64,000 bases of DNA from CAYVHB01 sp964450865 (GTDB lineage: Bacteria; Bacillota; Clostridia; Saccharofermentanales; UBA5734). The position numbers and the translations under genes are program-made. Position 1 is the first letter of the stretch, and each line of letters begins with the position of its first letter. Positions 54,684-63,826 of the stretch are shown here, in pieces. The stretch is from assembly GCA_964450865.1 (NCBI GenBank), contig CAYVHB010000002.1, positions 62,001 through 126,000 of the forward strand, given 5' to 3'. The notes under the pieces are model-generated. The model made no database searches. It saw only the letters and a program-made list of their open reading frames with translations, and was not told where the DNA came from.

Positions 54684-56620
54684 AACCCAAAAAAGCCATG
54701 AGTGGCATGTCTTTTTACCTGATCATGCTGGTCATTATTATCGCCGTGTCGATATTCATGTCCCGTATGAATCAGCAGCAGCCCATCACCTTGTCCGAGC
54801 TGATTACCCGCATTGACAGCGGCAATGTCACCGAGGTCATGGTGAATGGTTACACCATTGAAATTACCGAAAAGAAAACCGGCAGTACAGCCCTGGTCAG
54901 TTACAGCAAGAAAATCTCGCCGATGTGGATGTCGAGCTTCCTGGATGTGCTGCTCAAGGCCCAGGAAGACGGCAAGATCAGCAAATTTGACTATAATGAG
55001 CCGACAGACCTGGCAGCCTGGGCCAATTTCATCCTGATCCTGGTCATGCTGGCCGGAATGGGCGCTTTCATTTACTTCAGCTACAGCCGGCAGGCCGGCG
55101 ATGGCAAGAATGCGATGAGCTTCGGCCGCAGCCGGGCCAAGCTGAATGACCCGTCGAAGAACAAGATCACCTTCCAGGATGTGGCCGGCGCCGATGAAGA
55201 GAAGGAAGAGCTCAAGGAAGTCGTCGATTTCCTGAAAAATCCCAAGAAATATTCGGAAATCGGCGCCAAGATTCCCCGCGGTATCCTGCTGGTCGGCTCG
55301 CCGGGTACCGGCAAGACCCTGCTGGCCAAGGCCGTGGCCGGTGAGGCCGGGGTTCCGTTCTTCTCGATCAGCGGCTCGGACTTCGTCGAGATGTTCGTCG
55401 GCGTGGGCGCTTCCCGCGTGCGCGACCTGTTCGAGCAGGCCAAGAAGAACTCGCCGTGTATTATATTCATTGATGAAATCGACGCTGTCGGCCGTCATCG
55501 CGGTGCCGGTCTCGGCGGTGGTCACGATGAACGCGAACAGACCCTGAACCAGCTGCTGGTGGAAATGGACGGCTTCGGGCCCAATGAAGGCGTGATCATC
55601 ATGGCAGCCACCAACCGCCCGGACATCCTTGATCCGGCCCTGCTGCGGCCTGGCCGCTTCGACCGCCGCATCACCGTCATGCGCCCCGACATCAAGGGCC
55701 GGGAGGAAATCCTCAAGGTCCATGCCCGCAACAAGCCGCTCGATCCCAGTATAGACCTGCGGGAGATCGCCAAGATCACGCCCGGTTTCACCGGCGCCGA
55801 CCTGGCCAATCTCCTGAATGAGGCTGCTCTGCTGGCGGCCCGCCGCGGTGCCAAGATGATTGTCTATTCCGATATTTCCGAAGCCGTGTTCAAGGTCATG
55901 ATCGGCCCGGAGAAGAAGAGCCGGATCATCAGCGAGAAGGAACGGCGCCTGACTGCCTATCACGAGGCCGGTCATGCAATTGTGCTCCGCACCGTGTCGG
56001 AGACCGACAAGGTCGAGCGCGTTTCGATCATCCCGGCTGGCGGGGCTGGCGGCTATACGGCCCATAAGCCGCATGAGGATACCTATTACGCCACGCGCAC
56101 CCAGCTTGTCGCCGAGATCATGATCTCTCTCGGTGGCCGGGCAGCCGAGGAGCTGATTTTCTCGGAGATCAGCACCGGCGCGTCTTCTGACCTGCAGAGC
56201 TGCAATGCCATTGCCCGTGATATGATCACCAAGTACGGCATGAGCGAGAAACTGGGCAACCTGGTCTTTGGCAGCGAGGGCGAGGTGTTCCTCGGCAAGG
56301 ACTATGGCCACGTCCAGAACTACAGTGAGAAACTGGCCAGCATTATCGATGAGGAAGTCAAGTCGATCATCGACAGCGCCTATACTGCTGTACGCCAGAT
56401 CCTGCGTGACAAGATGGCCTTGCTCAATGCCCTGGCCAGCATGCTGCTGGAAAAAGAAAAGATCGAAGGTCCCGAATTCGAGCAGCTTTACCTGTCTTTC
56501 AACCAGCCGGCCGCCCTGCCGGAGACAACCGCTGCCCCGGCCGCCCTGCCGGAGACAGCCGCTGCCCCGGCCACGCCGGCCGTATCGGATGCGACCGCGG
56601 CAACTGACGCCCCGCAGTAA
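54680..56620 (+). CDS. ftsH: ATP-dependent zinc metalloprotease FtsH
   Basis: 646 residues. TM1 about 10-30, an extracytoplasmic domain, TM2 about 115-135, AAA module (GSPGTGKTLLAKAVAGEAG, IIFIDEIDAVGRHRG, NRPDILDPALLRPGRFDRR), and the protease zinc site HEAGH in TAYHEAGHAIVL. The C-terminus has a Pro/Ala/Glu-rich tail with two copies of PAALPET. It degrades membrane and short-lived proteins. AAGGAGGA precedes the ATG. Confidence 0.97.
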   Translation: MKPKKAMSGMSFYLIMLVIIIAVSIFMSRMNQQQPITLSELITRIDSGNVTEVMVNGYTIEITEKKTGSTALVSYSKKISPMWMSSFLDVLLKAQEDGKISKFDYNEPTDLAAWANFILILVMLAGMGAFIYFSYSRQAGDGKNAMSFGRSRAKLNDPSKNKITFQDVAGADEEKEELKEVVDFLKNPKKYSEIGAKIPRGILLVGSPGTGKTLLAKAVAGEAGVPFFSISGSDFVEMFVGVGASRVRDLFEQAKKNSPCIIFIDEIDAVGRHRGAGLGGGHDEREQTLNQLLVEMDGFGPNEGVIIMAATNRPDILDPALLRPGRFDRRITVMRPDIKGREEILKVHARNKPLDPSIDLREIAKITPGFTGADLANLLNEAALLAARRGAKMIVYSDISEAVFKVMIGPEKKSRIISEKERRLTAYHEAGHAIVLRTVSETDKVERVSIIPAGGAGGYTAHKPHEDTYYATRTQLVAEIMISLGGRAAEELIFSEISTGASSDLQSCNAIARDMITKYGMSEKLGNLVFGSEGEVFLGKDYGHVQNYSEKLASIIDEEVKSIIDSAYTAVRQILRDKMALLNALASMLLEKEKIEGPEFEQLYLSFNQPAALPETTAAPAALPETAAAPATPAVSDATAATDAPQ

Positions 56621-56786
56621 CAACCCTGGCGCTCCAGTTGCCGGTTGAAGAGTGGCCGGCTGCCCCCGCAGCCGCCTGACCCGGATTCGGCCAGCCTGGA
56701 ATGCGGCCAGTTCAGTCTGGCCAGGCCGAACCTGTCAAGCTGGAATCAGCTTGCCGGAACCGGCCGATCCGGATCCCGATTACCAG

Positions 56787-56830
56787 AAAGACAGCCTCCC
56801 GCAACAGTCAGTAGCGGGAGGCTGTCTTGA
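56787..56830. terminator. Bidirectional terminator between ftsH and murC
   Basis: A perfect 14-bp stem, AGACAGCCTCCCGC (56789-56802) with GCGGGAGGCTGTCT (56814-56827), and an 11-nt loop. A short T stretch follows on both sides, better on the minus strand (TTTCT). It separates convergent genes. Confidence 0.9.
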
Positions 56831-56895
56831 ATTTAGCGTGAACGGCCGCGTGAAGGCGTATTGCAAACGGGTCGGTCAGACTGTCAGGCTGATTG

Positions 56896-58362
56896 TCAGA
56901 CGTGGTGGGTCCGTCCGGTCAGCTGATCGGCCAGGGAGCGGATATCCTCGGGACCCAGCACCAGGATAAGATCACCTGGGTTCACTTTTTCATCGAGGCG
57001 TGCCTTGATCTGGGCGAAGCTTTCCGCAAATTCGGCATGGCCACCCAGTTCATTGATGCGGTCAGCCAGCTGGCGGGAGCTGATATCCCCGCGGTTGACT
57101 TCCCGGTCACTGAAGATCTCGGCGAAAATGACCCACTCGCAGTCTTTGAGGGCGCTGACGAAATCATCAAAAAGGATGCGGGTCCGGCTATAGGTCAGCG
57201 GCTGGAAGACAACCCAGGTATGACCGTGCGGAATATGGGCGGCAGCAGCCAGCGTAGCCCGGGCGGCAGCCGGGTGGTGGGCGTAGTCGGCGACGACGCG
57301 GGCCCCGCGGTAATAGCCAGTCTCGGTGAAGCGGCCTTCGGCGCCCTGGAAAGCATTGAGGACTGAAGCGGCCGCTTCAGGCGTGCTGCCACTGAGGTGT
57401 GCGCTGGCGATGGCGGCCAGGGCGTTGACCACGTTGTGCTGGCCCGGGATCTTCAGGTCCAGGTGGCAGTAAAACTGATCCTGGTGATAGACATCAAAGC
57501 GGGGCAGGCCGTCGGCAAAGCACAGATTGCGATATTGCCATTCCGGGGCCCGACCAGCGGATGCCTGGTCAGTCTCGCCACCAAACCAGATCAGCTCGGG
57601 CATCTTGTCTCCTGATGCCGTCCGTCGACTGGCCAGGCGGGTGACCATGGCCTTGACATTGGCATCAAATGCCGGGATAACCAGGCGGCCACCTGCCGGC
57701 AGCTGGTCGGCAAAAGTGGCAAAAACATCAATGACAGCATCAAGATCGGCAAAACAGTCGACATGGTCAAAGTCGATATTGAGAATAGCCGCAGTGGTGG
57801 AATAGAACTGCAGGAAGCTGTTCTGGTATTCGCAGGCCTCCGAGACCATCAGATGGCCGGGCTGGCCCAGGCGGACGGTCGTCCTGAACTGGGCCAGTTC
57901 AGCCCCCAGATGAACGGTCGGATCCTGGCCGGCTTCGATCAGCAGCAGGGCACACATGGCCGTTGTCGTTGTCTTGCCGTGGGTGCCGGCGATATTGATG
58001 ACCTGGGCAAAGGTCCGGTTGAGCCAGCCGAGGAAAGCTGCCCGGTCAATCGTCTGGATCCCCTGGGCTTTTGCTGCCAGCAATTCCACGTTATCAGCCG
58101 GGATGGCTGCAGTATGGACAACCAGGTCCGGTGCAAAGGCAGCGATCTGTTCAGCCTGATGACCGGCATGAACCAGGATCCCGCGACTGGCCAGATACTC
58201 GGTGCGGGGCGAGAGATGACGATCTGAACCACCGACAATAAACCCCGCGGCCTGGGCAATTTCAGCCAGGCCGCTCATGCTGATGCCGCCAATGCCAATA
58301 AAATAAATCCGCGCGCCTTTTTGCAGCCTGACTGACTGGCTTTGTTCTACAAATTGAGTCAT
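56896..58362 (-). CDS. murC: UDP-N-acetylmuramate--L-alanine ligase
   Basis: 488 residues from the ATG at 58362, with AAAGGAG 10 nt upstream. Rossmann start YFIGIGGISMSGLAEI, the ATP motif NIAGTHGKTTTTAM, SEACEYQNSFLQF with the carbamylated-Lys/Glu region, ILNIDFDHVDCF, and YRGARVVADYAHHPAA. First amino-acid addition in peptidoglycan precursor synthesis, in the cytoplasm. The gene is on the opposite strand to its neighbours and divergent from spoVG. Confidence 0.97.
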   Translation of the reverse strand: MTQFVEQSQSVRLQKGARIYFIGIGGISMSGLAEIAQAAGFIVGGSDRHLSPRTEYLASRGILVHAGHQAEQIAAFAPDLVVHTAAIPADNVELLAAKAQGIQTIDRAAFLGWLNRTFAQVINIAGTHGKTTTTAMCALLLIEAGQDPTVHLGAELAQFRTTVRLGQPGHLMVSEACEYQNSFLQFYSTTAAILNIDFDHVDCFADLDAVIDVFATFADQLPAGGRLVIPAFDANVKAMVTRLASRRTASGDKMPELIWFGGETDQASAGRAPEWQYRNLCFADGLPRFDVYHQDQFYCHLDLKIPGQHNVVNALAAIASAHLSGSTPEAAASVLNAFQGAEGRFTETGYYRGARVVADYAHHPAAARATLAAAAHIPHGHTWVVFQPLTYSRTRILFDDFVSALKDCEWVIFAEIFSDREVNRGDISSRQLADRINELGGHAEFAESFAQIKARLDEKVNPGDLILVLGPEDIRSLADQLTGRTHHV

Positions 58363-58603
58363 GGACAATTCACTCCTTTATTTACTCGAATATCCTACCA
58401 TAGAACTGCCTTGTTTACCAGCAGACAGCCCATTGTTCATGGTCGCGCAATCACTCCCGTTCATGTCACGATCATGTTCACCTTGCGCTGGCTATCAACA
58501 ATCATTGCTCAGGACCGCGCAATCACCCCCGGCAACGGTACCTCGAACCGGATCAGAATCATGGGGGGCCCGGCCACGCAGGTGGCGCAGTGAGCGGCGG
58601 GGC

Positions 58604-58657
58604 GGCATTGATCAGGCTGATTGTGCGGGGGGCGGGGGCATTGATCAGGCTGATTGT
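58604..58657. repeat. 33-bp tandem repeat (two units)
   Basis: GGCATTGATCAGGCTGATTGT occurs at 58604-58624 and 58637-58657; the 12 bp between are GCGGGGGGCGGG. It ends inside the spoVG promoter's -35 element. CGCGCAATCACTCCCG and CGCGCAATCACCCCCG (about 58444 and 58516) are another repeated pair in the same 58363-58757 gap. Confidence 0.8.
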
Positions 58658-58683
58658 CGATTGTATCGTGTTGATGTTATAAT
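58654..58683 (+). promoter_or_regulatory. Putative spoVG promoter
   Basis: TTGTCG (58654-58659), an 18-nt spacer and TATAAT (58678-58683). About 70 bp before the spoVG start. The -35 overlaps the second copy of the local repeat. Confidence 0.6.
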
Positions 58684-58757
58684 AAATTGAGCGAACTGAT
58701 CCTTAGTCCCCATTGCTACAATATCGAATCGGTTGCATAGAGAATGGAGGAATCTAC

Positions 58758-59060
58758 ATGGAAATCACGAGCATCACCATTCGTAAAATGGGCAGTGAAG
58801 GCAAGATGAAGGCCATCGTTTCGGTGACCTTTAACAATTCTTTTGTTGTTCATGACATCAAGGTTATCGAAGGGACGAACGGTTACTTCATAGCCATGCC
58901 AAGCCGCAAGACCCAGGATGGGGAATTCAAGGATATTGTTCATCCGATCAATTCCGGATTCCGGGAGAAGCTGTCGACTGAAGTACTGAAGAAATATCGT
59001 GAAGCGCTGGAAAGTGCCGAAGCCAGTCAGCAGACTGAGCGGGCTGAAGCGCTCGACTGA
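58758..59060 (+). CDS. spoVG: SpoVG family regulatory RNA/DNA-binding protein
   Basis: 100 residues from MEITSITIRKMGSEGKMKAIVSV, with TGGAGG 7 nt upstream. NNSFVVHDIKVIEGTNGYFIAMPSRKTQDGEFKDIVHPI is the invariant SpoVG core. It binds nucleic acids and affects many processes in Firmicutes (sporulation, virulence, division). In Bacillus it precedes glmU; here glpK follows, separated by a terminator. Confidence 0.95.
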   Translation: MEITSITIRKMGSEGKMKAIVSVTFNNSFVVHDIKVIEGTNGYFIAMPSRKTQDGEFKDIVHPINSGFREKLSTEVLKKYREALESAEASQQTERAEALD

Positions 59061-59145
59061 GTGTCTCATCATCGGGCTGGCCATTGGCCGGCCGCAAGCC
59101 GGATCGGGCTTGTTCTGATCGGATCAGGCCGAAATGGCAGGTAGT

Positions 59146-59180
59146 GGCTTGTCCGGGTTTCCCGGGCAAGCCATGTTTTT
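59146..59180 (+). terminator. Terminator of spoVG
   Basis: GGCTTGTCCGGG (59146-59157), a TTT loop and CCCGGGCAAGCC (59161-59172) pair with one G-T, followed by ATGTTTTT. Confidence 0.85.
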
Positions 59181-59266
59181 GCTGATGGCCGCGAGCTGCT
59201 TGGCATTCCTGTCCGGAATGGCAGGCGTGACGGATTGACCGGCCTGCTGCAGGATGCAGCAGTATT

Positions 59267-59295
59267 TTGCCATATTATACTTTGCCATCTATAGA
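59267..59295 (+). promoter_or_regulatory. Putative promoter for glpK
   Basis: TTGCCA (59267-59272), a 17-nt spacer and TATAGA (59290-59295), about 40 bp before the start codon. Confidence 0.5.
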
Positions 59296-59333
59296 ATGAG
59301 TATGCTTTTCATTACGGAAAGGGGATTTTCATC

Positions 59334-60839
59334 ATGGCGCAGGCACCTTATTTGTTAACCCTTGATCAGGGCACCACCAGCTGCCGGGCCCTGGCTTTTG
59401 ACAGTCAGGGCCAGCAGGTGGCCAGTGCCCAGTTGCCGATCCGCCAGTTTTATCCGCAACCGGGCTGGGTTGAAGAAGACGCCGAGGAAATCCTGGCGGT
59501 TCAGATCGCTGTCCTGCGGGCCGTCTTTGACCAGCTGGCCGTCCCGCCGTCGGCGATTGCCGGTATCGGGATCACCAATCAGCGGGAGACGGTCGTGCTC
59601 TGGGACAAGGAAACCGGCCGGCCGGTTCATCCGGCAATCGTCTGGCAATGCCGGCGCACCGCCGAACTGTGTGAGCAGCTTCGCCGGGATGGATTGAACG
59701 ACTGGATCCATGAGCGGACCGGACTGGTGCTCGACGCTTATTTTTCAGCAAGCAAATGGCACTGGATTTTCAACCGGTATCCGGAACTCAAGCAGCGGGC
59801 CCAACGCCACGAATTGCTGGCCGGTACGATCGATACCTGGCTGATCTGGCATCTGAGTGGACGCCAGGCCCATGTAACGGATGTCAGCAACGCGTCGCGC
59901 ACCATGCTGGTGAATCTGCGCACCGGTCAATGGGATCCGGAATTGCTGGCTCTCTTCGATCTGCCGCTGGCGATGCTGCCGCGGATTGTACCGTCTTCCG
60001 GTTGTTATGCCACTCTTGACCCGGCTATCCTGCCCGGTCAGCTGCCGCTGGCTGGCCTGGCCGGTGACCAGCAGGCTGCACTGTTTGGCCAGGCTTGCTT
60101 TCAGCCCGGCCTGGTCAAGAACACATACGGCACAGGCTGCTTTATCCTGATGCAAACGGGACGCCAGCCGGTTATATCACAGCGGGGCTTGCTGACGACC
60201 GTAGCCTGGGACCTGGGCCAGGGTCCGGTCTACGCCCTGGAGGGCAGTGTTTTCAATGCCGGTTCGGCGATTCAATGGCTGCGTGATGGCCTGGGCCTGA
60301 TCCGCACGGCTGCGGAATGTGATGAGCTGGCGGCAACGGTTGCCGATACAGCCGGGGTTCACCTGGTTCCGGCTTTTACCGGCCTGGGTGCTCCGCACTG
60401 GGACATGCAGGCGCGCGGCATGCTGACTGGCCTGACACGGGGGACAACCCGGGCCCATATCGCGCGGGCGGTTCTCGAGGCCATTGCCTTCCAGAGCCAG
60501 GATGTACTCGACTGCATGGTGGCCGATGCCGGCTGCGCCATTCCGGCGTTGCGTGTCGACGGTGGGGCGTGTGTCAGTGACATCCTGATGCAGTTCCAGG
60601 CTGATATCAGCAATCTGCCGGTCGACCGGCCCCAGGTGACTGAAACAACGGCTTTCGGTGCGGCGGCCCTTGCCGGTTATGGGCTTGGTGTCTGGCCTGA
60701 CCTGACCACGGTTGCCAGCCAGCGGCGCAGTGAACATCTGTTTATCCCGACCATGACGGCAATCGACAGGCAGCGGCAGCGCGCGGCCTGGCAACTGGCG
60801 GTAACGGCTGCCAGGCAATATGGCCGGGGTGGACTGTGA
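59334..60839 (+). CDS. glpK: Glycerol kinase
   Basis: 501 residues with GAAAGGGGA 8 nt upstream. FGGY-kinase motifs: LTLDQGTTSCRAL (phosphate 1), GIGITNQRETVVLWDK, GRPVHPAIVWQCRRT, LAGDQQAALFGQA, NTYGTGCF, and DGGACVSDILMQFQAD. It makes glycerol-3-phosphate from glycerol and ATP. There is no glpF or glpD beside it; instead an unknown membrane-protein gene overlaps its stop by 4 nt. Confidence 0.96.
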   Translation: MAQAPYLLTLDQGTTSCRALAFDSQGQQVASAQLPIRQFYPQPGWVEEDAEEILAVQIAVLRAVFDQLAVPPSAIAGIGITNQRETVVLWDKETGRPVHPAIVWQCRRTAELCEQLRRDGLNDWIHERTGLVLDAYFSASKWHWIFNRYPELKQRAQRHELLAGTIDTWLIWHLSGRQAHVTDVSNASRTMLVNLRTGQWDPELLALFDLPLAMLPRIVPSSGCYATLDPAILPGQLPLAGLAGDQQAALFGQACFQPGLVKNTYGTGCFILMQTGRQPVISQRGLLTTVAWDLGQGPVYALEGSVFNAGSAIQWLRDGLGLIRTAAECDELAATVADTAGVHLVPAFTGLGAPHWDMQARGMLTGLTRGTTRAHIARAVLEAIAFQSQDVLDCMVADAGCAIPALRVDGGACVSDILMQFQADISNLPVDRPQVTETTAFGAAALAGYGLGVWPDLTTVASQRRSEHLFIPTMTAIDRQRQRAAWQLAVTAARQYGRGGL

Positions 60840-63271
60840 AACACGTCAGCCAGCCGGTTCACCCGGCTGACAAGGGCAGCCAGCCGGGCATCAGGGATAA
60901 CCCGGTTCCGGGCAACCAGCCGGACCTGCCTGGCCAGCCAGTTTATGGCAGCCGGTCGGTCCGCGCTCGCTTCAGCCGGGGACTGCTCATGGCGCTGGTC
61001 CTGATTTTGCTGCTGACAGCCGGCGGGGGCCTGTTCTGGCTGAGCAGCTCCGGACTCAAGACGCCAGCCCCCGCCAGTATACCCGCCGCGGCGACTGGTG
61101 GCGTTCTGCTCGTTCTGCCGGCAGCATCTGAATACCCGCCGGTACCGGCTCTATGGTTGCAGCATGCGCTGCCGGCAGCCGGCTGGACCGTTCGTACGCT
61201 GAACCTGGCTGGCACAGTCAGTGAAAAAGAACAGAAGCAGCGTCTGTCTGACGGTTTGGCCGCCCTGGCTGCCGAGACCGGTTTGCCGTTCAATCGGTTG
61301 TGGCTGGTTGCTGTCAATCAGGCGGCCGGATCCCTGTTGCGCACGGGTCGTCAGCTGGATATGGCCGGGCTGCTGCTGCTCCATGCTCCGGGTTACACCA
61401 GAGGCGAAAATTCACTGCGCCAGGCGGCGCGGCTCTGGCCGGCTGACCGGCCGGTCGCTCTGCTGACCTGGTACAACGAGACTACCAGCCGCCCGGATCC
61501 GAGCCAGGCCGCCGGAGCCGCCGGCACCGGACTCGCTGATGTCTCCCTGGGACGGCGAGCCTGGAACTGGGACCTGTCGGCACCTCGCGGCATATTTGCA
61601 CCGGCTGAATCAGGTGTGACTGAGCGGGCTGTCCCGGACTCGACCGAGCCGGCTGCATCAGGTATGACCGGGCGGGTTGCCCCCGAGTCGTCCAGTTCAT
61701 TGTTTCTTACTCTTTATGAGTATCTATCCGGCGAAGACCCGCGCCTGTTCGCGCCAGCTCACCAGATGGGTGGAATGAATACCTCGAGCTGGCTATCTGC
61801 TGACGGGCGTGTTCTCCTGCTCATCGAGCCAGCCACCTGGCCATCCGTCCTCACAACGTTTTCTCCGGGCCTGGCTGACACCCTTGGCACGGTCCTTGTC
61901 GGCTGGGCGCTGTCCGGATCAACTGACACCGCGGGCGGGACGGCTGAAACCACAGGCGGGATGCTCATCCCGGTCGTGCGTCAGGCCTGGCGTATATGGC
62001 TGAGCCAGCATTGGCTGATCGCCTGGCTCGCCCTGGGCGCGCTCCTGATGGTACCGCTGCTCATCAATCTGCTGCCGGGACAGCCATGGAGCAAGATGCC
62101 AGGGCAGACACCGGGGCAGATGCCAGTCCGGACACTTGCAGATCCGTCAGCAACAGCCGGGATGCAGCCTGTTTATCCCCAGTCTCTGCAATCAGCTGAT
62201 TCACCGCCTGGCCGAAAATCAAGGATCATGACTGCCAGGGATTGGCTGTTGTGGTTGCCCGCAGCCCTGCTGGCCGGTGGCCTGACCGGATTACTGACCC
62301 TGACTGGCCTGCTTCCTGCATCGGCCTATCTGCCGCCCCTGCGCTTTTTCTGGCTGGCTATCTGGGGCTGCTATGGCTGGCTGCGACTGGCTGCTTTCTG
62401 GTGGCCGAAATGGCAACACGCGTCCCCGAATGGCCTGTCCGGCCGGGTAAAGCTTAACATAAGCGCCAATAGTCGGAAGGCTATAGATAAAAAGGATCAA
62501 TCAACGGATAAGCACAATGAACAATTGGACGCAATATCGGATGAAATATCGGACGGAAAACCGGATGAAATGAAAAACGGGGAATCCGGCGATCATAACA
62601 GCGAAAAAACCGGCCAAAAGCATCGTACTCCCGCACAAGTGTTATTGCCAGCACGACGGATCTGGCAGTTGCTGCTGGCCCTGGATCTGCTTTTGCTGAT
62701 CTTGTGGTGTTACCTGATCTGGCCACCTGAAAATTGGCTCAGCCTGGTCTGGCCATGGCCGGTCGCGACCTGGCTGCTGTTACTGCTTCATGGATCATGG
62801 TTTTTCATTCTGGCCGATTTCGCACCGTTGGTCAGACCATCCGCTCAGCCGTCAGGACAGGAGGCATCCCGGCTGGCTGAACATTCAAGTGTCCCGGCGT
62901 CGCCGGTTTCTGCCCGCCAGGATCAGGCAGCTCGTCCGGACCGATCCACGCGCGGTCTGGTGTCGGGTGGTGTTCTGCCAGCGTCCGGCCAGGCCCGCTG
63001 GCCAGCCCGGCCAGGCCGGCCAGGCCAGCCCGGATCGTTCGGGGCGGCGTTGCTGAATGGACTGGTCCGTCTGTTGCCTTTCTGGTTGTTGGGTATCATG
63101 GTCATGATCTGGTCCGGACCGGCCACCGGCTTGAGCCTGGCTATGGCTGGCCTTTGGCTGATCTGGCTCATGACTTTAGCCCGCAGTATCTGCCGGCTGG
63201 GCTGGCCCTTCTGGACAGGGGTTGTCCTGATGGGTCTGCTGGCCAACGGTGGCTTGCTGATCCTGTTTTGA
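60836..63271 (+). CDS. Large membrane protein of unknown function, 811 aa
   Basis: GTG start in a GTGA overlap with the glpK stop. A cytoplasmic Pro/Gln-rich tail (1-45), one TM helix (50-70), then an extracytoplasmic part (about 85-380) that looks like an alpha/beta domain (LVLPAASEYPPVPAL..., RLWLVAVNQAAGS, LLLLHAPGY), resembling a degenerate alpha/beta hydrolase without a clear GxSxG. The C-terminal half has about ten hydrophobic helices (395-805). A polar insert (about 540-600: SANSRKAIDKKDQSTDKHNE...) is encoded by A-rich DNA unlike the rest. Its 3' end is partly duplicated downstream. No family recognised. Confidence 0.75.
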   Translation: MKHVSQPVHPADKGSQPGIRDNPVPGNQPDLPGQPVYGSRSVRARFSRGLLMALVLILLLTAGGGLFWLSSSGLKTPAPASIPAAATGGVLLVLPAASEYPPVPALWLQHALPAAGWTVRTLNLAGTVSEKEQKQRLSDGLAALAAETGLPFNRLWLVAVNQAAGSLLRTGRQLDMAGLLLLHAPGYTRGENSLRQAARLWPADRPVALLTWYNETTSRPDPSQAAGAAGTGLADVSLGRRAWNWDLSAPRGIFAPAESGVTERAVPDSTEPAASGMTGRVAPESSSSLFLTLYEYLSGEDPRLFAPAHQMGGMNTSSWLSADGRVLLLIEPATWPSVLTTFSPGLADTLGTVLVGWALSGSTDTAGGTAETTGGMLIPVVRQAWRIWLSQHWLIAWLALGALLMVPLLINLLPGQPWSKMPGQTPGQMPVRTLADPSATAGMQPVYPQSLQSADSPPGRKSRIMTARDWLLWLPAALLAGGLTGLLTLTGLLPASAYLPPLRFFWLAIWGCYGWLRLAAFWWPKWQHASPNGLSGRVKLNISANSRKAIDKKDQSTDKHNEQLDAISDEISDGKPDEMKNGESGDHNSEKTGQKHRTPAQVLLPARRIWQLLLALDLLLLILWCYLIWPPENWLSLVWPWPVATWLLLLLHGSWFFILADFAPLVRPSAQPSGQEASRLAEHSSVPASPVSARQDQAARPDRSTRGLVSGGVLPASGQARWPARPGRPGQPGSFGAALLNGLVRLLPFWLLGIMVMIWSGPATGLSLAMAGLWLIWLMTLARSICRLGWPFWTGVVLMGLLANGGLLILF

Positions 63272-63357
63272 GGCAGGGCTGCCGGCCATTGTCGGCATGA
63301 AGATCCTGACCTGATGAGACTGCTGGCCAACGGCGGCTTAAGAAATCTGTCCTGAAG
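63227..63357. repeat. 84-bp-period duplication of the 3' end of the 811-aa gene
   Basis: CTGATGGGTCTGCTGGCCAA (63227) and CTGATGAGACTGCTGGCCAA (63311) start two copies of about 47 bp each; the stop TGA (63269-63271) has its counterpart at 63353-63355. The second copy is non-coding and directly precedes the rplU promoter. Confidence 0.8.
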
Positions 63358-63367
63358 CGGGTTTTCC

Positions 63368-63396
63368 TTGACACACTGTAAAGCCGATGGTAAGAT
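63368..63396 (+). promoter_or_regulatory. Promoter of rplU
   Basis: A perfect TTGACA (63368-63373), a 17-nt spacer and TAAGAT (63391-63396), about 86 bp before the start codon. Confidence 0.75.
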
Positions 63397-63481
63397 ACTT
63401 CGGTGACCGCTTTGTCCGGGCTTTAAATTGCCGTGCTGGCATGCCTGGACCAGCGAGACTGATTACAGGAGGAACACGAGA

Positions 63482-63793
63482 ATGTATGCAGTAATTGCCA
63501 CCGGTGGCAAGCAGTACCGCGTCAGCGTCGGCGACGAGATCTTTGTAGAGAAGCTCGACGGCGAGGCCGGAGCTGCGATCCGCTTTGATGAAGTGCTGGC
63601 CGTATCAGATGACCAGGGACTGACCCTTGGCACACCGATCGTTGATGGGGCCGTTGTTGAAGCCGAGATCGTCAAGCAGGGCAAACAGAAGAAAGTCATC
63701 GTCTTCAAATACAAGGCCAAAAAGGGCTTCCGCCGCAAGAATGGCCACAGACAGCCTTATACCCGCGTCCGTATCAACAAGATCACCGCCTGA
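63482..63793 (+). CDS. rplU: Ribosomal protein bL21
   Basis: 103 residues from MYAVIATGGKQYRVSVGDEI, with AGGAGGA 8 nt upstream. The signature KVIVFKYKAKKGFRRKNGHRQPYTRVRI is at the C-terminus (KYKAKKGFRRKNGHRQ). Large-subunit protein. prp follows; rpmA can be expected just outside the window. Confidence 0.97.
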   Translation: MYAVIATGGKQYRVSVGDEIFVEKLDGEAGAAIRFDEVLAVSDDQGLTLGTPIVDGAVVEAEIVKQGKQKKVIVFKYKAKKGFRRKNGHRQPYTRVRINKITA

Positions 63794-63826
63794 GCCGTCA
63801 TTCGTGACAGCCAGGCCGGATGGGAC

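Noticed and set aside
54665..56623. A 652-codon minus-strand open frame inside ftsH
   Set aside because: Antisense shadow of ftsH; no start signal and no recognisable motif.
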